Source of the DNA: Punica granatum
Taxonomy: Eukaryota; Streptophyta; Magnoliopsida; Myrtales; Lythraceae
Length of the DNA: 64,000 nt
Direction of reading: 5' to 3'
Assembly (NCBI RefSeq): GCF_007655135.1
Contig: NC_045132.1
Coordinates: 16,492,001-16,556,000, forward strand
Shown here: in pieces, positions 45,175 to 57,290 of the stretch
How the letters are laid out: each line of letters opens with the position of its first letter
Numbering within the stretch: the stretch's first letter is position 1
Notes under the pieces: generated by a model
What the model saw: the letters and a program-made list of their open reading frames with translations, nothing else
What the model was told of the DNA's origin: nothing
The model's database searches: none
Made by a program: the position numbers and the translations under genes

Positions 45175-45295
45175 CGAGTTGAGTTGACCTATTAGGCTCC
45201 GAACGTGAATTTTTTCATTCACAATATTTGAACCCAAGACTCTTTTAAGAGAAACAAGTTTAAACCATTTGAACAAACTCGTATTAGTAGAAGAG
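45175..45295 (-). mobile_element. SINE-like sequence (minus strand)
   Basis: On the minus strand GTTTGTTCAAATGGTTTAAA (A-box-like) is followed by GAGTCTTGGGTTCAAATATT (good B-box match GGTTCAAAT) at tRNA-like spacing. Confidence 0.5.
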
Positions 45296-45781
45296 AATTT
45301 TAATTAGTCACGATAAGAGAGGTGTATTAAAGGATAGAAAAGGAGAAATAAAGAGTTTAGAAAATCTCACATGAATTCAGAATCTCTTAATTATGAATCA
45401 AGATATGGCAAAGATATGGAAATTAAGAGAAAAAAAAAAGCACAAAAAGTTTGATCAATGAATCGAATTCGAAATCTCTTAATCGTGAATCATGATCGGA
45501 GAATCATTGCCGTTTATTTATTGTGGCATGTAAAGAAATAAAAGGACTTTCTAATTATTAACAAAATGAAATCTAATCAACGGCCCATTACCACGAAAGG
45601 GCCCAGCCCGATAAATTCAATTGACCGGAAAATTCTTCATATCACGTCACTCACCTCATCTTCTCCGCTCAGCTCAGTTCAGTTTCAGAGCGATTTCCCG
45701 AAACTCTGCCCTAATTTTGACTGATTGCTCTCGTCGAATTACCATTCCAATTCCTCACCGTTTGCGGAAGCTTTTGAGGCA

Positions 45782-47633
45782 ATGAAGAATCGGGGACCTA
45801 AAGATGAGGAGCCCCATGGTGGGAAGAACAAGGGCCGATTCAGGGGCCCGACGGAGTCGATGCACCAGAAGAAGAAGAACATGAAGCGTTTGGGAGGCGG
45901 CGGTCTCTCACTCGAAGCCTTCGCCGGCATGAAGTCCAATAGTAATCAGTACAACCCGGCTCTTATCAGTGCGTTCCCGATTTCCTTAACCTCTGTTCTT
46001 CTCAACGTATGCTGTGATTAGTGTCTAATTGGGGTTCCACTAATGTGTATCAATTCTGAACTTTGGCCATGAGGCGTTGACTGACATGATTTGAGTAGTC
46101 GAAATTCGCCCCAACGTTTGCTCGTACATTAGCATTTTGCCAGAAGTTCGATGTATTTTGTTCTCGTAGTGTTTCGGGTTTCATTCGTATTCCATCGCTT
46201 CAAGCTCAAATTTGCTAGTTCTTTCACTTACACGACTATGTTTCTCAGTACTGAAGTTTGATAGTTCTTTTTTTTTGTATGTTCATAGCTGCAAGTTAGA
46301 AGCTTTGCCAGATCTATTTACGTGCATGATGAGGTTTTATAGTGTTGAATTTCATTGGAGTATTGCAGCTGCAAGTTAGTAATTTAAACCACTGCTTAGT
46401 TTGGGGCCATGGTGCTCTTTTTCTTTACTGCATTGTGTCTGGTCAGTAAGATCAGAATTAGCGGTTGAAGTGTTGATACTGTAAGAGGGCTGCATCTATC
46501 TGAAAAGCAATTTCAAGTGTAATAAAGAGTAGAGTCGATCATGTTACAAAATATATGTTTTTCTCATCATTGCCGTTGACACTCCTACAGTCTCTGGCTC
46601 CACTCATGTGGACGTCTCACTTGCTCTGGTTTGCTTGAGAGAGGACACAAGTACTTTGGATCTCTTCTTTCCTCTGAGATTTGTTTGATGTATTACTGAT
46701 GCTGAGTCTAGTGTTTCCTTTACTACATATCGTCACTTCTATATCGCCCAGCTTGTCATTTGATGTCGTGTTGTTTTCTTTCTAAAACTATGCCAAGGTC
46801 ATGTGCTGACTGATTTATCCTCATTTTTGACAGAGAAGCAACGGGAATTCTACAAAAATGCCAAGTATGTCAGCAAGTACAAGAAGTCACTAAAGCAATT
46901 AAATCAGCAGAACAATCTGTCCATGCCAAAGCCTATTGAGGTATCCTACCTTCAATCTTCTCTTCTCTTCTTGCACTGGTTCTATGCTCAAGTATGACAT
47001 CTAATAATCTTTTTATTCATTGCCCTGTAACAAAAATATTTTTATGTAGATAGGGATTCAAATGTCACCGGTGAACAGGTCTGCAATATTTTCATCCTTG
47101 GATTATTGCAGTATATATATTTCAATCTATTTATATAACTAGAGCGAGATGTGTGTTGCCCATCTTAAGTATGCTAAATTTGGGTCTTGTCAAGTTGTTG
47201 CATACCCCTGGTTTATCCAATTTCGCTCACTGTTTCTGGAAGATATTTTTTGGGAGATGTATGGTTTTACTAGGGACTGAAAATTTTACTTTTGTTCTTA
47301 ATGATCCTTTTGCAGGATAATAGAGCAGATGGGGATTTCAACTCTTCAGAAAACAAGGAAAATGGTGATAGCCGCAGGTCCAATAAAAAGGACAGAAGGA
47401 AGGGTTCACAGAGTCTGAAGGAATTGTACGAGAAGAAGCAGGAAGAGGAAGAGAAAGCTAGGATGGAGAGGGAGGCAATAGTTAAGGCGAAGAAAGAAGA
47501 GAGGGTGAAAGCCGAAGCTTGGAGGAAGGCCAAGAAAGAGAAGATGTTGAAGAGGACTCGGAGGGGTCAGCCTGTTATGAAGTACCGGATTGAGCATCTT
47601 TTGCAAACTGTTCAGGGCTCAACTAGAAATTAA
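45782..47633 (+). CDS. FYV7-type rRNA-processing protein, 3 exons
   Basis: Exons 45782-45968, 46834-46940 and 47316-47633 give 203 residues. The ATG at 45782 is the first in frame; the frame is open upstream but has no ATG. Exon 1 is basic (NRGPKDEEPHGGKNKGRFRG, KKKNMKRLGG). Exon 2 carries the family signature KKQREFYKNAKYVSKYKKSL. Exon 3 is a long charged helix (LYEKKQEEEEKARMEREAIV, RVKAEAWRKAKKEKMLKRTR) ending GQPVMKYRIEHLL. This matches the rRNA-processing (FYV7/CCDC59-like) family, small nucleolar proteins of small-subunit ribosome assembly. The upstream leader includes a C/T-rich stretch (45650-45720). The gene appears intact. Confidence 0.85.
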
Positions 47634-48430
47634 AATATCAGGTTGGAGGACAAAGAAGACAGCTTCCTCCTTCCCTAGGTTGAGAATCTTTACTGTTATA
47701 GGTCCGGCACTTTCCCAGTTGTAATAATCAACCAACGGTTTTGACATTGTTCTTATCTCCACCTTGTTAATGAAAGGGTATGCGATTGAAAAATGTGCTA
47801 TATCCCATTCTGCAATTTACTGAAGTGCCTTGAAGTTAGAAATGAGTCGTGCTCCCCCAAGAGCATTGCCAGAAGTGGACACGACCAGGAATTGGCCTTG
47901 TGGCAGGGTGTGGTTCTGGAATCAGATGTACGTACATGAGAGACTATGGGAACATGTTCGCCTTGAAAGCAGCGTGATGTCTCAACTCGACTGGATTAAA
48001 TAAAACTATGATGCCACTTATTCAAGCTCACTGCTATAGATCTTATGCCATTTGGTTGTCGGGAGAGGTGGGCATTGTGTCGGAGATGCGAAAGGCGGCG
48101 CGGTATTTATTCTTGAGTTTTTTTGATATTATGATTGGATATGCGTTCAGGGTCCATTTTTGAGTTTGGTTGTGATTATGATAGGAGATAATTACAAGGA
48201 AGGTGCTTTGAATGTTAGGTGAGAAAACAGAATGCGTAATCCTGAATGGTAGATCCTCCTTTGATTGGCAAGTAGAGAATTGCTGTAAGCAGGAACGAGG
48301 ATGAGATCCGTGAGCTTTCATGCTAAGGAAACTCGCCGACTTCTCCTACATACACATAATAAAATATATACATGTGTAACGGCGGATGAGCTGTTATTTG
48401 ATATTTTCAATTGCCTTCTGTTCCTTGACA
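47634..48430. other. Region between the FYV7-like and Gly-rich genes
   Basis: 3' region of the rRNA-processing gene followed by intergenic DNA; no repeat recognised. Confidence 0.35.
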
Positions 48431-48443
48431 TATCATTTTATGC

Positions 48444-48469
48444 AGCAGCAGCAGCATCAGCAGCAGAAT
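48444..48469 (+). repeat. (CAG)n trinucleotide tract
   Basis: CAG/CAT/CAG units lie just upstream of the Gly-rich gene. They start an ATG-led upstream frame of about 35 codons that ends in TAG just before the main ATG, so the tract may sit in a leader with an upstream open frame. Confidence 0.7.
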
Positions 48470-48549
48470 AAGCCTCGCGAAGAACGCTCACTCTCGGTGG
48501 TTGTGCAGCTGACACTAGTGCCCGTTGCGGCTGTCTTAGCGGGATAGCC

Positions 48550-49070
48550 ATGGGACCTGGGGGACCTGGGGGTCCGGGAGGGGGACCCGGGGGTCCGGGA
48601 GGAGGACCTGGCGGATTTGGACCCGGCGGATTTGGACCCGGCGGATTTGGCCCGGGTGGATTTGGTCCTGGAGGTCCCGGCGGACCGTGGGGTCCTGGAG
48701 GTCCTGGCGGACCGTGGGGGCCGGGACCTGGCGGCCCGTGGGGTCCTGGATTCTTTGGAGGTCCGGGATTCTTCGGTGGTTTCTTTGATGGGATGTGCAA
48801 CATGATGGCTTCCTGGTGATTACCTGATCTGCTCTCAGATTTCCGTTTCAATTTCTATTTTCCTTCGCTGTTATTCGAACTTCGGTTTCTGCAGTCACTG
48901 CCACTGCAACAATATTATCACGACTGACGGTGACACTGATATGTGGGGTCTCATGTGCTCTATTTTGCAGCTTGTCCTGCTTGTGTTGCTGTTGGTTGTT
49001 CCAAGATTGCTTCGGCGGGCCCCGCGGACCATACGGCCCCCCAGGCCCGGGCGGCCCTCCACGGTTCTGA
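48550..49070 (+). CDS. Gly/Pro-rich protein with Cys-rich C-terminus, 2 exons
   Basis: Exon 1 is 48550-48815 and exon 2 is 48971-49070, joined at TG|GTGATT and TTGCAG|C, giving 121 residues. About 75 residues are GPGGP/GFGPG repeats. Then comes FFGGPGFFGGFFDGMCNMMA, and after the junction a Cys-rich block (SCLSCLCCCWLFQDCFGG) and a GPRGPYGPPGPGGPPRF end. Unspliced reading would stop at ASW, losing the Cys-rich tail. Similar small glycine-rich proteins with CCC..LQDCFGG tails exist in other plants; their function is not established. The opposite strand is also open (137 codons, Pro-rich), but this comes from the repeat composition. A damaged copy lies at 56758-57290. Confidence 0.7.
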
Positions 49071-51103
49071 TTTGACGTCCGACTCTCCAATTTATCAATA
49101 CACGTTGTTCTTCGTATAGTTAGCATCCTCTTACGTTCTTGTTTTAGAGAAAAATAAAAGCGATCCACTCTTTCATGTTTAACTGACAAAGTTCTGTCAT
49201 GTGTGGTCCATGCTCATTCCAATCTTCTCACGGGGTTACTGACAAAAAAGTTATTTCATTTCGTTAATCACCAATCTGGCTTTCATGTATGATCTGAAAC
49301 AACCTTATATTTCTTCTGGTGAAGTTTAATGTTCTGTCAGAACTAATCAGAGGCATCGTGGGGATGTCCTCTTCAGTGATACTATTCTCGAACGATGATA
49401 TTAATTAACAGCCCCGGTGAATTGAGAGGATATGGATAGTACTTTCAGATCCTTGGGGTTGATTGTCATCTTGATTCTGGAATGGAAAATACCCTGAAAA
49501 GAAAAAAATGCTGGAGCACTGTGAGGTTCTGAGAGCCGGTGCAGGTTGGCCTTGGTTGTCGGCTCGAGTTATAGCTTCGTTTGTGAGTGATGTGATGTTT
49601 AGTTTACTCTTGATAAGTATGGCGAACTAGACTTTAGCTGTTTCAAAACTCGAGTTGTTTATCAAGTTTGCCATTTGCCAACGTTATCTCGAAACCACTC
49701 GAAAGAAGTTTGTTCGGGTTTTTATAGGAACACTGTCCAGAATTTTATCTTCAGGCTTCAGCTGTACATATCAAATGCTTCATTAGCTGAAACCAAACGG
49801 CAACGGGGATATGCCGGCAAATCGGACAAGACATGAATGCATCTTATGAACAATCAGCAAATGTAATGAACCAAACGGTTGTGCAAACCTGCCCCAGCTC
49901 AATATGAATGTGTAACGCGGAAGGAATGCTGCGGGGAAACGATTGGCAAGTCCTTTCTAGCTCACTCATCGAAGTCCTGAATACATTTAGCTGCACTCAT
50001 GTGACATTTTTGTTCATTAGGGTTTATGGAGGTGCCTATTGGCGCATAAAGGAACTCTTCGTATCATGAGAGAGTAGATCGTTTTATAACAGGTCATGCT
50101 TATTACATAGACACGATATTATCAGTCTCGTCGGGTTACCAAAACATGAGCATGCCCTGCTTTAAACACATGCCAACAGACAAAACAAGAATCCTAACCA
50201 GTTTACCGTTCATATGTTCAAATTGTGCCATATGGTACAAATTCATTTCAGATTGTAGCCCAACACGTACTCAAATATATTGCGGGTCCAAACACATGTT
50301 GAAAGGCCATGAAACATGATGGAAGACGGACCGAACCCATTATAATACTTAAGAGCATGGAATTAGATAGTAATATATACTTGAGTAGGTGACCCATTAA
50401 ATGACCACCTGCATTTTGAACGAATTTTCAAAGGTAGTTGCAAGGGAGATGAGCAATTAATGCATAAAGACTTGTACTTTCTCTGCACTTTTCAAGGTTT
50501 TTGTCCTTCCCCTGCTTTGGCATTAATTTTTTTAAAATATCAAAGGATTATAAGAGCGTGGGGAATGATAAATGCTAAGCGTAATGCTTATGTGAGGGTG
50601 GGTGTTTGTATGGCTCATGGTCCTATTTATAGACTCCATGGTGTTGAACTTCAAGGAAGAGTTAATTGACCACATAATGAACCAAATGAACAAGAAATTA
50701 AATTGGCCTCTCAATCAATTGCAGCACGTCCATCTCCCTGCCTTCTCTAATTTCTTTAACTGTCGCTATTAATGGAGAACTTCTATAGCCTCATTTTGCC
50801 ACGTTTTCATTTTAGCACCCAAAACATCTCTTCTTTCTTGCTTCTAGCCCACACTTCAAATTTCTAAAGTTTCACCCCATTTAATATGGGTTGTTGTCGG
50901 GCTTGGACTTCGAAACAATCGGTCTCTGAGCATGGGCCGATTTATCAATCATTGCATGGGCTTTTTCTTGATATCCATATCAAAATGGGTCAAAGACAAT
51001 GAGATTAATGGGCTCAATAAATCAACACCTTCTTGAGCTAAAACCCAAAGTCGGCCCACAATATTATTTCCGTACGTTCATTTCTCAACATATACAATTT
51101 TTC

Positions 51104-52377
51104 GGAAATATGGTGTCAACAATATCAAAGAAGGTGTAGCACATGTCTCCACTTGGTAACCAAGAGGGACCATCCATGCCCCTATATTAACTATATATTA
51201 GTATTTTTATTTCATTGCACTATATCCATCTTTATGTAACCGAATTAAATAAAAAAAAAGGCAAGTATTAGTGATAATGAAAAAGAACAATGAACGTCAT
51301 GTAGTTCATGGACAAATTTTGAAAGATCATTTCAAAAACTTATATGGCTGAAGTCTGATGCTAATTATATATAGTGTTTAATTGTTGGGGAGTTGTACCT
51401 TATGACGGATGATTTGGAGACGAATGGAATTGAATATGGATTCGGAGAAGATGGACTTTGGAGATGATCGATGAAGATGGTGTCGATCATGAACTCGGAG
51501 TCAAAGAAGATGATAAACACGATCTTCGATAGTGAATAGTTGTTTCGAGGCAAGGGTCAATACTTTCCGAAAATAGTTATTCGCCCCCATACAAAGTTGG
51601 TAAAGGGTTTCGGCGAATTTCTTCAAGAATACAACAATACTTTCTGTGTTCTACGATTAGCAAACTCGTGGGCCCATCTTTATGTAATTGAAATTTAAGA
51701 AAATAAATAGTGATAATAAAAAAGAACAACGAACGTAGTTGGAAATATGGTGTCAACAATATCAAAGAAGGTGTAGCCATGTCTCCACTTGGTCCAAGAG
51801 GGACCATCCATGCCCCTATATTAACTATATATTAGTATTTTTATTTCATTGCACTATATCCAAATCTTTATGTAACCGAATTAAATACAAAAAAAGGCAA
51901 GTATTAGTGATAATGAAAAAGAACAATGAACGTCATGTAGTTCATGGACAAATTTTGAAAGATCATTTCAAAAACTTATATGGGCTGAAGTCTGATGCTA
52001 ATTTATATAGTGTTTAATTGTTGGGGAGTGTACCTTATGACGGATGATTTGGAGACGAATGGAATTGAATATGGATTCGGAGAAGATGGATTTGGAGATG
52101 ATCGATGAAGATGGTGTCGATCATGAACTCGGAGTCAAAGAAGATGATAAACACGATCTTCGATAGTGAATAGTTGTTTCGAGGCAAGGGTCAATACTTT
52201 TCGAAAATAGTTATTCGCCCCCATACAAAGTTGGTAAAGGGTTTCGGCGAATTTCTTCAAGAATACAACAATACTTTTCTGTATTCTACGATTAGCAAAC
52301 TCGTGGGCCCATTGACCTCTTTATGTAATTGAAATTTAAGAAAATAAATAGTGATAATAAAAAAGAACAACGAACGT
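51104..52377. repeat. 637-bp tandem duplication inside unit 1
   Basis: Copies begin at GGAAATATGGTGTCAACAAT (51104 and 51741). The junction is GAACGTAGTT|GGAAATATGG. The copies differ by a few substitutions and small indels, so this is younger than the 4-kb duplication or was lost from unit 2. Confidence 0.85.
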
Positions 52378-52625
52378 AGTTCACGGACAAATTTTGAAAG
52401 ATCATTTCAAAACTTATATAGCTGAAGTCCGATGTTAATTATATATAGTGTTTAATAATGACAGAGAGATTAGTTCAAATTTAACACTTTCACAAAAGAA
52501 GACATGTAGTCCACTTAGCAGTCACGGGGACATGCGAGGGGGACAACCTCGAAGTCGAAGCAATGGATGCCGAGACAACTTCAGTTTCTCCTTATCCACT
52601 CCCACCACTACAAAGCCATTGCCAA
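52345..52625 (-). pseudogene. CASPL gene fragment (intron end plus exon 1 part), copy 1
   Basis: The sequence AGACATGTAGTCCACTTAGC (from about 52499) and the following CGAAGCAATGGATGCCGAGA, CTTATCCACTCCCACCAC match exon 1 of the CASP-like gene at 40305-40410. The preceding ~150 bp matches the adjoining CASPL intron (40150-40290). Homology stops near 52625. Small indels break the coding frame. Confidence 0.85.
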
Positions 52626-53129
52626 ATGTGTGGCGATTCCATTGATAAGTTTTAATTATGAATAATTATCGTGGAATAATAATTAATTTTCCTCGACTAT
52701 GTACCTTAAATAATTCTCTTTTTCATATATTTATTTTCTTAAAACAATTATTTAAAAATTGTGCGACTTCTTATATTTGAAAAACCAGAACATTATTTTT
52801 TCCTTAAAAAATATTTTTTCCCATTTCAAGAACTGAATATATTGAACTAAAACTTTTTATGAATGTCAACTAACTATTGTAAGTAAATTGCTCCCTATAT
52901 GATATAATTTCTATTTTTTTGCTTTTCTAAAATATTAATTAATCTTAGATCGTGTGATTTTAGTTTAGGATATGAAAATCCTACTTAAGATATGAAAACC
53001 ACAGTTTTCATGACTCTTCAATAAGCTCATGTAATTTTCAATTGGAATAATTTTTTAATTCATAGTATTTTTTAAAAGAATTTCATAATGTGTTTAGTTT
53101 TAAATATTAATTTTTAATAAAATTAATAA

Positions 53130-53160
53130 TCGTCCGTGCAACACACGGGGCCTCGCCTTG
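53130..53160. other. Hairpin near the end of S1, Helitron-terminus-like
   Basis: CCGTGCAACACACGG can form a short hairpin and is followed about a dozen bases later by CCTTGT. Plant Helitron 3' ends have such a hairpin shortly before CTRR and a T. Here the end would be CTTG rather than CTRR, so the match is imperfect. The same sequence recurs at about 56480-56510. Confidence 0.3.
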
Positions 53161-53304
53161 TTTTATTAACTCTAAGCATCTTTTTTAATACAAAAACAAA
53201 GTTGTGAAAAGTTTTTAAGCATCTCTATCATAGGATAAGAGGAGGGGAAACAAAATAAGAGGCACAAAAAAGTCCCACGGAAGAATCGAATAAAGAAAGT
53301 GGGA

Positions 53305-53385
53305 TTGGTGTACGTAATAACATCGCCCTTGACTTGGGAGGCTGGACCTTGAGGCCCTACGTTCGATTTTCATAAATGGACCTTT
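53305..53385 (+). mobile_element. SINE-like module in S1
   Basis: ATTGGTGTACGTAATAACATCG (A-box-like) and CCTACGTTCGATTTTC (B-box-like GTTCGATT) lie at tRNA spacing near the end of unit 1. Confidence 0.45.
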
Positions 53386-55694
53386 CAGTGATACTATTTT
53401 TGAACGATGATATTAATTAATAGCCCCGGTAAATTGAGAGGATATGAATAGTACTTTCAGATCCTTGGGGTTGATTGTCATCTTGATTATGGAATGAAAA
53501 ATACCCTGAAAAGAAAAAAATGCAGGAGCACTGTGAGGTTCTGAGAGCCGGTGCAGGTTGGCCTTGGCTGTCGGTTCGAGTTATAGCTTCGTGGTCGTAG
53601 TTGCGAGTGATGTGATATTTTGTTTACTCTTGATATGTATGGCGAACTGGACTTCAGCTGTTTCAAAACTCTTGAGTTGTTTATCTACTTTTCCATTTGC
53701 CAACGTTATCTCGAAACCACTCGAAAGAAGTTTGTAAGGATTTTTCTAGGAACAGTGTCCAGAATTTTATCTTTAGGCTTTCAGCTGTACATATCAAATG
53801 CTTCATTAGCCGAAACCAAACGGCAACGGGGATATGCCGGCGAATTGGACAGGACAAGACAAGAATGCATCTTATGAACATTCAACAAATGTATTGAACC
53901 AAACGGTTCTGCAAACCTGCCCCAACTCAATATGAATGTGTAACGCGGAAGGAACGCAGAGGGGAAACGATTGGCAAGATCTTTCTAGCATGCTCATCGA
54001 AGTCCTGAATACATTTAGCTACACTCATGTGACATTTTTGTTCATTACGGTTTATGGAGGTGCCTATTGGCGCATAAAGAAACTCTTCGTATCACGAGAG
54101 AGTAGATCATTTTATAACAGGTCGTGCTTATTATATAGACACGATATTATCAGTCTCATCAGGTTACCAAAACATGAGCATGCCCTGCTTTAAACATAGG
54201 CCAACAGACAGAACGGGAACCCTAACCAGTTCACCGTTCATATGTTCAAATTGTGCCCTATGGTACAAATTCAATTCAGATTATAGCCCAACACGTATTC
54301 AAATATATTTTGGGTCCAAACACGTGTTGAAAGGCCATGAAACATGATGGAAGACGGACCGAACCCATTATAATACTTAAGAGCAGGGAATTAGATAGTA
54401 ATATATACTTGAGTAGGTGACCCATTAAATGACCACCTGCATTTTGAACGAATTTTCAAAGGTAGTTGCAGTAAAGGAGATGAGCAATTAATGCATAAAG
54501 ACTTTTACTTTCTTTGCTCTTTTTAAGGTTTTTGTCTTTCCCATGCTTTGGCACTAATTTTCTTAAAATATCAAAGGATTATAAGAGCGTAGGAAATGAT
54601 AAAAGTTAAGCGTAATGCTTATATGAGGGTGGGTGTTTGTATGGCTCATGGTCCTATCTATAGACTCCATGGCGTTGAACTTCAAGGAAGAGTTAATTGA
54701 CCACATAATGAACCAAATGAACAAGAAATTAAATTGGCCTCTCAATCAATTGCAGCACGTCCATCTCCCTGCCTTCTCTAATTTCTTTAACTCTCGCTAT
54801 TTAATGGAGAACTTCTATAGCCTCATTTTGCCACGTTTTCATTTTAGCACCCAAAACATCTCTTCTTTCTTACTTCTAGCCCAATCATTGCATGTAATAT
54901 GGGCTGTCGTCGGGCTTGGACTTCGAAACAATCGGTCTCTGAGCATGGACCGATTTATCAATCATTGCATGGGCTTTTCCTCGATATCCATAACAAAATG
55001 GGTCAAAGACAATGAGATTAATGGGCTCAATAAATCAACACCTTCTTGAGATAAAACCCAAAGTCGGCCCACAATATTATTTCCGTACGTTCATTTCTCA
55101 ACATATACAATTTTTCGGAAATATGGTGTCAACAATATCAAAGAAGGTGTAGCGCATATCTCCGCTTGGTAACCAAGAGGGACCATCCATACCCCTTTAT
55201 TAACTATATATTAGTATTTTTATTTCATTGCACTATATCCATCTTTATGTAACCGAATTAAATAAAATAATGAACGTCACGTAGTTCATGGACAAATTTT
55301 GAAAGATCATTTCAAAAACTTATATGGCTGAAGTCTGATGTTAATTATATATAGTGTTTAATTGTTTGGGAGTTGTACCTTATGACATATGATTTGGAGA
55401 CGAACGGAATTGAATCTGGATTTGGAGAAGATGGACTTTGGAGACGATTGATGAAGATGGTGTCGATCATGAACTCGGAGTCAAAGAAGATGATAAACAC
55501 GATCTTCGATAGTGAATAGTTGTTTCGAGGCAAGGGTCAATACTTTCCGAAAAGAGTTATTCGTCCTCATACAAAGTTGTTAAAGGGTTTCGGCGAATTT
55601 CTTCAAGAATACAACAAAACTTTTGTGTGTTCTACGATTAGCAAACTCGTGGGCCCATTGATCTCTTTATGTAACTGAAATTTAAGAAAAAAAA

Positions 55695-55972
55695 TAGTGA
55701 TAATAAAAAAGAACAACGAACGTAGTTCACGGACAAATTTTGAAAGATCATTTCAAAACTTATATAGCTGAAGTCCGATGTTAATTATATATAGTGTTTA
55801 ATGATGACAGAAAGATTAGTTCAAATTTAACACTTTCACGAAAGAAGACATGTAGTCCACTTAGCAGTCACGGGGACATGCGAGAGGGGCAACCTCGAAG
55901 TCGAAGCAATGGATGCGGAGACAACTTCAGTCTCTCCTTATCCACTCCCACAACTACACAGCCATTGCCAAA
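55695..55972 (-). pseudogene. CASPL gene fragment, copy 2
   Basis: Counterpart of the fragment at 52345-52625 in the second duplicated unit, with the same breakpoints, so it was captured before the 4-kb duplication. The intron-derived module alone also occurs at about 51280-51385, 51900-52016 and 55268-55366. Confidence 0.85.
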
Positions 55973-56639
55973 TGTCGGGCGATTCCATTGATAAGTTTTA
56001 GTTATGAATAATTATCGTGGAGGTAGTAATTAATTTTCCTCAACCGTATACCTTAAATAATTTTCTTTTTCAGATATTTATTTTCTTAAAACGATTATTT
56101 AAAAATTTTGCGACTTCTTATATTTGAAAAACCAGCTCATTATTTTTTTCTTAAAAATTATTTTTTTTCCACTTCAAAAACTGGATATATTGAACTGATA
56201 CTTTTTATGAATGTCAACTAAGTATCATAAGTAAATTGCTCCCTGTATGATATAATTTCTATTTTTTTTGCTTTTCTAAAATATTAATTAATCTTAGATT
56301 GTGTGATTTTAGTTTAGGATATGAAAATCCTACTTAAGATATGAAAACCACAGTTTTCATGATTCTTCAATAAGCTCATGTAATTTTCAAGTGGAATAGT
56401 TTTTTAATTCATAGTATTTTTTAAAAGAATTTCATAATGTGTTTAGTTTTAAATAGTCTTTTTAATGTAATTAATAATCATCCGCGCAACACACGGGGCC
56501 TCGCCTTGTTTTATTAACTCTAAGCATCTTTTTTTATACAAAAACCGAGTTGCGAAAAATTTTTAAGCATCTCGATCATAGGATAAGAGGAGAGGAAACA
56601 AAATAAGAGGAACGGAAAAGTCCCACGGATGAATCGAAT

Positions 56640-56757
56640 AAAGAAAGGGGGATTGGTGTACGTAGTAACATCGCCCTTGACTTGGGAGGCTGGACCTTGA
56701 GGCCCTAGGTTCGATTTTCATAAATGGACCTTGAGGCCCTACCTTTGATTTTCATAA
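56640..56757 (+). mobile_element. SINE-like module in S2
   Basis: Copy of the 53305-53385 module with a B-box GGTTCGATTTTC. The segment GGACCTTGAGGCCCTA..TTTTCATAAATG is repeated in tandem (about 56692 and 56727) directly before the dead Gly-rich gene. Confidence 0.45.
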
Positions 56758-57290
56758 ATGAAACTCCCCGCGGTTGTGCAGCTGACGCTAGTCCCCGGTG
56801 CGGTTGTCTTAGCAGGACCTGGGGGTCTGGGAGGAGGACCTGGAGGATTTGAATCTAACGGATTAGGACTGGGGAGATTCGGTCCTGGAGGGCGTGGCGG
56901 ACCATGGAGTCCCGGCCCTGGCAGACCCTGGGACCTTGGACCTGGTGACCCATGAGTCCAGGATTCTTTGGAGCTAACGGGATTCATTGTTGGTCTGGGG
57001 TTCTCCGGTGGTTTCGCTGATGAGATCTGCAACATGGAGACTTGCTGGAGATTATCTGATCTGCTTCAAATTCGCATTACAATATCTTTCTACATTCGCT
57101 TTTCATTCGATTTCGGCTTCTGCATCCAGGACGACTGCAGCAATAATTTCTCAACTGATGCTGACTATGAGATGCGGGGTCCTGCTCGGGTTGCTGTTGG
57201 TTGCTCCATGGCTTCGCGCGTGCCTCGCGGACCATACTGCCTCCCAGGCAGCCTCCAGGGATCTGATTCGATGTTCAACTCTCTGATTTA
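56758..57290 (+). pseudogene. Dead copy of the Gly/Pro-rich Cys-tail gene
   Basis: It aligns with 48508-49070. The Gly-rich part is shortened and changed (GPGGLGGGPGGFESNG) and meets a stop at about 56953. The splice donor of the live gene (TG|GTGATT) has become TGGAGATT, removing the GT. The intron acceptor region is lost by a deletion before the CCTGCTCGGGTTGCTGTTGG remnant of exon 2. It cannot make the live gene's product. Confidence 0.8.

Larger units (their letters stand above)
49373..53385. repeat. Tandem segmental duplication, unit 1 (R1+S1)
   Basis: It starts at CAGTGATACTATT. The sequence 49373-52636 matches 53386-55985 and 52637-53385 matches 55986-56760, in the same order and orientation with a few percent differences plus small indels. 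Unit 1 carries an extra 637-bp tandem copy inside (51104-51740 and 51741-about 52377) that unit 2 lacks. Short open frames in both units are not conserved as proteins. Confidence 0.9.

Noticed and set aside
48438..48851. Minus-strand 137-codon Pro-rich, collagen-like open frame
   Set aside because: It is the antisense of the GGX-repeat gene. Repeat composition keeps both strands open, and the plus strand has a start, intron and Cys-rich tail seen in related plant proteins.
54633..55049. 138-codon frame in duplicated unit 2
   Set aside because: Not conserved in unit 1, where the same region has indels that break the frame.
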